From CAXXHQ01 sp963665265 (lineage in GTDB: Bacteria > Planctomycetota > Planctomycetia > Pirellulales > Thermoguttaceae), in contig OY762224.2 of the NCBI GenBank assembly GCA_963665265.2, positions 3,038,001 through 3,102,000 of the forward strand: 64,000 bases of DNA, written 5' to 3'. How positions within the stretch are numbered: position 1 is the first letter of the stretch; the number at the start of each line of letters is the position of its first letter. The position numbers and the translations under genes were made by a program. A model generated the notes under the pieces. The model ran no database searches and had not been told where the DNA came from. It saw only the letters and a program-made list of their open reading frames with translations. This document shows, in pieces, positions 63,001-64,000 of the stretch.

Positions 63001-64000
63001 ACCGACGCGAACGGCCGAGTTACGACCTACGCCTTCGACGCCGCCGGACGCGTCGTTTCGGAAGTATGGTACGAAAATGCGACGGACGCCGACGCCGAAC
63101 TAAATGCGATCAATTCGTTTAGTTACGTGTACGATTCGCAGGGACGCGTTCTTTCGGAGTCGGATAACTATTCCTCGATCGCCTACGTGTACGATCCGCA
63201 GGGGCGTAAAATCTCCGTCACGCAATCGAGCGAAGGCGATCCGACCGTCGTTTTCACGTATACCTACGACGACGATAACGAAAATCCGACGAGCGTCGCC
63301 GCGATGATCGACGGCGTCATGGATTACGTTAATTACTACGCGTACGATTCGAACGGAAAATTGACGCAAATCATCCAGGATTGCGGCGACGAAAGTAATT
63401 CCATCGCGAACAAAGAGGTTAATATCTCCTACGATTCCGCCGGAAACGTCGTTTCGATCGACCGGTATGAACTCGGCTCCTACGTGGCGTCGAGCTACTA
63501 TACCTACGACTCGCTCGGCCGACTGACCGGCCTGACGCACCGCCAAGGCGATACGGTCCTCGCCTACTACGCGTGGACCTACGCTTCCGACGACGCGACG
63601 GCCGCGTTGGAAACCGCTTCGCAAACCGCGGACTATTTCGACCTCGTTTCGTCGTATGACGCTAATACAATCGACTTGACGAATCTCGTAAGCGACGTTT
63701 CCGAAGCGGCTCTAATCGCGACTTGCACGTCGGCGGACGGAACCGCAACCTACGCCTATGACGCGAGCGGTCAAGTGACCGGCGCCGGCTATTCGAGCGG
63801 TACGCTGTCCGACGAATCCTATACCTATGACGCGAACGGCAACCGCACGAGCGGCGGCTACGTGATCGGCGCCGATAACCGAATTCTCTCCGACGGCACG
63901 TATGCGTACGCTTACGACGCCGAAGGAAATCGCGTCGCCAAGTTCGTTGACGAGGACGCCGACGGACTCCTCGACGCAGGCGACTCCGACGTGACGGCCT
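48049..64000 (+). CDS. Giant exported multi-domain RHS-repeat protein (3' end beyond window)
   Basis: The frame stayed open in every stretch I translated from ATG 48049 to the window edge: at least 5317 codons. The N-terminus lacks a classic signal peptide but has LRIESLEDRQLLS (34-46), a motif typical of large planctomycete exported proteins. Then follow: Ig-like spacers with three blocks of GLUG repeats (GGFVGxN...ISNCYATG; about 165-525, 665-1020, 1135-1500); four FN3 domains (about 1605-2165); autotransporter-associated strand repeats (about 2175-2725, HWTGSAGSNLWS then GTLVLSGKNES); PKD/Ig-like domains (about 2725-3300); a ~1500-residue Tyr/Ser/Gly repeat region (about 3320-4840); and RHS/YD repeats (from ~4925, YDSQGRVLSE, YDANGNRTSG). 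It probably is a surface or released protein; RHS proteins often carry a toxin at the C-terminus, which is not visible here. GTGGAGA precedes the start. Confidence 0.9.
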   Translation, partial: MLSFFRMRGNKQDSKQSSKRADRRRLDGLFSRNLRIESLEDRQLLSISPTIGAVSVNKDLALSGETVEISVSGLADADSTTTGVWAQIYDDTNNNGIYDSGDTSLGGGLATEGAYSLTHTFTNTSGVGQTHTILAFAVSQNENGAYEEGDAISAKLTVFPTSYTAISDLDGLKGISSNLSGKYYLTGDIDATTIGGFTSLGNFSGVLDGNGHTISNLDASLFNSVNATGVVKNLGLISVAINRDGSVGGFAVSSAGTISNCYVQGYIVGYTESGPPTGLFVALNSGVISDCYAEGSIRGRGVIGGFVGENVGALAVISNCHAAVEICVNNFNGNWVTGDQMGGFVGINSGGSSIKDSYSTGSVDGGFHSGGFVGQNSSASISGCFATGNAAGNQIAGGFVGQNDGSGYVVDCYATGNASGEWDIGGFVGLDGGGAIDNCFATGHATASLVNSGGFVGEIGPDAMISDSFSVGSVDAVLGYGGLFAGMRYYPSNIKNCYYSSEATTSIDFDNNGDGISSASLRELYSSDSDIFDTWSSAVWSFSDYSTPLLIKANDVAENAAPIAFNLTADKDWVKQTSDDSVALTFSGFDDKRIVKVLFYNDANGDGVPVASELLGTDAAGSDGWKLNVKGTSFSTTGSRKILAVAVDESGAMSSIVSTKLSVFSSDYTAISTANQLLTVTSAGQYFLTCDIDLAAAGITNFTPIANFAGAFDGNGHVIKNLTISQTTSGVGLFAEVVSGSVVRNLGLTNVSVVGGSKTGGLVGQCDAGAQIINCYVTGSISSTSNYVGGLIGYNYGTVSKCYTRGTVTTSANWSGGLIGYSTGTSAVVSLSCSSASVSGSYFVGGFIGSNAAAATVTNSYATGNVNGNLYIGGFIGSSGPGTAGTITACYATGTVTGTGNSVGGFIGYSYSGTITYCFAIGNVTGTASSASIGAFIGLKSTGTTVSNCVYNSAAVITNHGTGGTSTITGTAATTLDALASLSDYENGIYNSWTFNTVLSLFDNYYDASFAWYMKDGLPHLCATESQSLAAPTIGTFAESKNWIVNSTDDKILLTLDGVTAGDANLAAVRFYYYDAVGALQYLIPDMSGSDGFSAVISGSSFTAGTYTIYAVAYDVAGNASEAKAVTLTVYPAGYTAVSTVEQLQAIQNNLGGNYFLTCDIDASATALWNYDSTTGTYRGFTPIGYGDGFTGTFSGNGHVISNLYVNYSNYEDSYDVGLFSFVGEGGKVERLRVENANISGDSLVGIISGECLWGTISDCFVSGCVRGANGFVGGITGWSSGVIQRCRSAGTVDSNAGCVGGLVGEIGDVGTITDSYSTASASGTTNVGGLVGLAIASSAAHNCYATGSVFGTQSVGGFIGHINGASVIIDDCYSTGYVSGNSYIGGFIGYCQSGSVTDCFSLSDVTGNSSYARVGGFAGVASSTTGTITNCYYLNVATITNNGVGGINSYVTSVALDSLASNTAAVYTRSGSEWNFSGASASWTLAGLPRLNAFGEVDDNLPSEVATGTLTLGRDSRGGAMYDITFTVAGAATDKVILRFYSSANGLTKGSLIREDALSDLFAAGTHSVSRALATLQGSQYVICEVVCGDSVATAHAFASAPAAPTNLQVTALSDTSVSLSWTDNAVAGSGYVVERSTDGVHFYRTIDGFLPANSSGCTISGLTAGTTYSFRVIAYEVACSAPSTAAEISLVSTLHVTDVDFIVDSDGRRCGVAYDVSGMQSSSVTIEASLVSSDGTTYSYWTTTDSDVSVGSHYNENTPWYVNMDIVPVGEYDFVVTVSNGVTSSSYSSHVSAPQALTSLSATVVSDTEVTLSWTLPSWNGVSPTIDAIMLEGSADGVNYRTLDWNWDPSSGSETLFFPDGLVYFRARAYSLSAESSSTYLCANTLNAKLDLSNFSYSGESGLYSLAYQVSDAISGPITINVYRSANGASTGEILDSYVFSASSLLSVGSHSVTFAPAANIDAVDGALIATISNGQTNSQATTNVVAQPTSLAVTATSTSVIHLAWTDNSYGESGFEIQRSLNGVDWTPLISRPANTLSYDDQNLTEGTKYYYRVRATSATENSAYCASRFATTYLNAPTDLSVSSISVNQVSLQWNYNSTQSTSYVIEQLASNGDWFAIGTSTSSSATISPNSPFDLTKTNKFRVYAVVGDLTSPPSNVATVKAALCIRHWTGSAGSNLWSVAENWSNGVPQAGDVIEFDNACVTYNDLSAGTVFDSIKITANNVKLEGNEITLNSGISLSAENAQSEISLNVTIANSAAFEAAKNSGLLMSGGIVANASSLTKSGDGLLTLANGLSGHTVQIDAGTLKIGAASVLTSLSLSNGGILDLNGFQLVVSKITASSGSVIENSDSDVASIEVYVNQNTTNVFAGSIKVGQGYGEVALTKSGGGTLVLSGKNESAVATTVAGGTLQVGNEFGNGSIVGNIVNNATLKFQTTLSQTYDGVISGSGSLIKSGTGTLILTAVHSFTGETTISQGTLQIGDGLTTGSVLGAIVNNGVLTLFPAGDISFANAVSGTGSLKYLGTGTITFNSANTYTYTGYTEISSGSMNLVGTISNPSNTSATGDVLVRNAELVGNGSTSHGVTIDRGGVLNPIENGSPTTISVGDLVLNAGAVLKTTVNRTGAPYGPFGQVVVTGRVTIYDAELTLLGDDGDGSQLAIVIIQNDGTDSVQGRFGQKIRTASGEETTQEIAEGSAVNVNYVISYCYNAETGKFFSGNDVALIKKDDYYAALTFTTPASVSYYGGVTAYLSVGASSRLDASDLIYTWEVVSKPAGAADPQFSVNASSSSYNSTVSLFAAGEYKFRVSVTSSTEFCLQSEEVTLNVEQVASSISVDPQLTIVPSGGTQQFSAIAYDQFGDELAVQPTFTWSANEGTVTQDGLWTAPSRESNSSGIQVTATCYDENGSRQCDGAGTVYVTNSRPEIDQAAKAEISADGRSATLSVLGKDDAGEGLLTYSWTAVALTPGASTPSFSNYNDNLNKSITASFSSIGTYRFIVTIKDAGGLATMTDVVVTVSQNLTSIAVQSFDDYYLTPGASYQLEAVGYDQFGHVMASAPACTWTSGASDYFTVDSSGLMTVSDEVYYYEEVTVTATASGGVTASKTFTAYNSVPEISVEAVATMNADGVSATLTVLGSDDSGESNLTYSWNVGSQTSNAATPTFADEGTNGAKNTTVTFYGLGSYSLQVTVTDKGGVATYASVTVDVTKTLTTVSFNNAPNSVAANGSVSLALLYADQFGNTMTASDLSDSAVTWRATAGSISADGTYYAPNASMPVTITAEKDGVSVSKSINVVVASPTTSARTGDSWMESYWEAMLGSSGTSGTGLQHYRQITGQSVVTVNGGSYSVTPNSVAAPGAFVLTTKGNYSSNTGTVTTTLDYVCTVGDSSYSVRETDASSLTITATLNADNSWTYLETYTLTYGIAMLSGTSLPHAAGSYTYTFSAYGSASTSYYTCTVVASMEAAGSYVVDGVTGDWTQTVSNSDTISYTSAGVSRSGSGSTTANSVLGGETYSPSNSYQYAIYYALSSGTWTASGSASNVKALSQTSNSTGDDTTDGITQSWTKFDASSYRYQSNYSYAGTATTGAWTMTSGGGSSSGSGSGSSEYFGGGSYSYSASGGTISGGYSKSGNNASVYSYQATATWSSASGWSQSGSKTVANSGEQYYSYSGAGMYADSSTDDDQSYSVSGVQSENGSDHEIYSETDSYALASDGTWAFVNSVSWTAGNGYGYSAYSGAGQYAYSDSSQSMSGTFSENGYDRRVYNYDGRTSSAVETISGEDSYSYSGSGSYTSLKVSLLDEHDVIQSFSGALSESGSTWESFNENNSYSQSNGNWILQSGVGVSSGSGSSHSSYSGSGSYVHYDYAFYNSTDNDYDVMRGDFAESGSEDSSYNYNLNGTAIGGVWSYSGSQTNTSGGQSLFSAHASGKVDSSWNNYSATGTRSENCNADDSYSFSLYYKANAANGDWESSGGTGFSAGGGYRYQTLSASGDYSASGNYYNSKIAGKFSFGSGSGYSYSYDTDSSYSDGEWTTSGSGTESLYGSSRSDYSGSGSYTRSNWRGDGTTTGTLAESGHAGETYSYVKNYDIESDGSWRETNGTGGSSGSGFTYSQYSGEGDYSSTVYGSSCEGAVTENGWEGSSYSFKTEAKFNNGYWKESGSKTASGSGHSWRDFDGTGAFSNSQLGSGFDLNGTVDENGWDETNFISKKEYALDLNGDWQAASGSATASGSGLMHASYSASGAFSSMSVYYGEAQGNASASGFDDSSYNYSENYSLNITTDTWCGASGSGGTSGSGETHWSYVGSGSMTVNRYDIPVNGYQNYYWNGLSVPSNFTASGKDDSSYEYETTATCYRGNWSQSGSRAATASGSSSGSYSGTKSYTVAGWSGITGTMSASGDSSDSYYYTVGSKLRANGEWKDLTGSGSASGTGNDHWSYAESGNYSWSTSPYYYYGYYAGNSYTVSGSASASGHGDAHREYSTSSNLKVVDYWSHWITSGSATTTEEGGMNYSYSGSGSGAWSSHDEDSGDHYEWSRDDAADSAYSEKGSGDFTYYQRTVWTNKNDNWSVQSQVLSSSGSTHASTHFSAHASGSNYSYTEGYYGESEYNSDYRMSASSDLYYDGSFSEHVTRSRNSKGQLVTSGTSQESRHYSGSSDYDWADNNFGNSDSYYWYDSVESNNHSKFHENSDYDCIDTFVTTYDSDGNAVYSSTYDDYYHWGYSSSSWGSATYTYSNGEKDHTSYSNSYGDSWTSDGGYGWYWWGGYYYGYYSYYGRPSGSNPYGADVLTTCPNGLQNPAETNGSLHNGYFGGLGFSSATGVKSIVASEAGKALPLIPHGTGYYYYNFTACAPWLASYSVTTSSFAWLAPTTAANMTVNGGYVPWMARFDISTPRANKVPNLNNSVLKGNSDSAATAATAAAKSAAPGSSYSFGNGILASFDDAGNLIGLTDPTANETTWNYDDSNRVTSVSDELGNSKLYVYDDSDNLVRYTDANGRVTTYAFDAAGRVVSEVWYENATDADAELNAINSFSYVYDSQGRVLSESDNYSSIAYVYDPQGRKISVTQSSEGDPTVVFTYTYDDDNENPTSVAAMIDGVMDYVNYYAYDSNGKLTQIIQDCGDESNSIANKEVNISYDSAGNVVSIDRYELGSYVASSYYTYDSLGRLTGLTHRQGDTVLAYYAWTYASDDATAALETASQTADYFDLVSSYDANTIDLTNLVSDVSEAALIATCTSADGTATYAYDASGQVTGAGYSSGTLSDESYTYDANGNRTSGGYVIGADNRILSDGTYAYAYDAEGNRVAKFVDEDADGLLDAGDSDVTA
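48541..52540 (+). repeat. Three GLUG-repeat blocks within the giant gene
   Basis: Blocks at about 48541-49620, 50041-51110 and 51451-52540 each open with a similar YTAIS...LTxDID segment and contain many GGF(V/I)G...NCYATG units. Each is preceded by an Ig-like spacer ending in a phrase such as KLSVF. The three blocks look like copies of one ancestral module, now well diverged. Confidence 0.75.
58800..62300 (+). repeat. ~60-residue Tyr/Ser/Gly tandem repeat array
   Basis: The repeat centre is SGSGxxxxYSGSGSYS, with D-SSYxY and W-xx-SGS parts between. Centres fall near 59391, 59580, 59790, 59970, 60170, 60350, 60530, 60727, 60910, 61141 and 61318, a mean period of about 180-190 bases. Some 18-20 imperfect copies are present. 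I do not recognise the unit as a named family. Confidence 0.65.

Overview
The window looks like chromosome from a planctomycete, probably of the Pirellulales type. This is inferred from family content, not from a marker gene. The pointers are two DUF1559 pseudopilins with H-x-G-x-DG-type tails, a very large PEP-CTERM/autotransporter-repeat protein, a giant secreted protein that opens with the planctomycete N-terminal motif LRIESLEDRQLLS, and many small dispersed palindromes between genes. There are no rRNA genes, insertion sequences, CRISPR arrays or prophage genes.

Layout. Positions 1-873 hold no gene but a cluster of strong hairpins. From 873 to 12399 is a mixed metabolic block: a ComEC-like metallo-beta-lactamase hydrolase, a NUDIX hydrolase, an iron-type alcohol dehydrogenase overlapping a PfkB sugar kinase, an SGNH esterase, a secreted GH3 glycosidase, a divergent MFS-exporter/LysR-regulator pair and a phosphotriesterase-family hydrolase. 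Positions 12536-17815 encode a 1759-residue surface protein of tandem repeats with a recent internal duplication. Positions 18427-25840 hold hisI, hisG, a RidA protein, a small membrane protein, a PAS/GAF/receiver regulator, a secreted beta-carbonic anhydrase, a YceH protein and a cytidylate-kinase-like protein.

From 26152 come a DUF1559 protein, a phosphate-uptake operon (pstS, pstC, pstA and two different pstB-like ATPases), the motA-motB stator pair (convergent with pst), a pseudouridine synthase, aconitase and tRNA-Arg(TCT). Positions 38990-46250 form one tight operon for a minimal type II secretion/type IV pilus-like machine: one GspE-like ATPase, three tandem GspF-like membrane proteins, three minor pseudopilin-like proteins and a DUF1559 major-pseudopilin-like protein. 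After it come tRNA-Ser(GCT), an N-terminally truncated DnaQ-like exonuclease, a possible small RNA with a strong terminator, and a giant gene that runs off the right edge (at least 5317 codons: GLUG, FN3, autotransporter-strand, Ig/PKD-like, Tyr/Ser/Gly-repeat and RHS regions).

The observations I rate highest are the complementary degeneration of the two Pst ATPases, which implies a heterodimer with one competent ATP site; the three-GspF pseudopilus operon; the giant RHS protein with an unfamiliar ~60-residue Tyr/Ser/Gly repeat; and palindromic elements that repeatedly sit just upstream of start codons. All calls come from reading the sequence; no database search was run.
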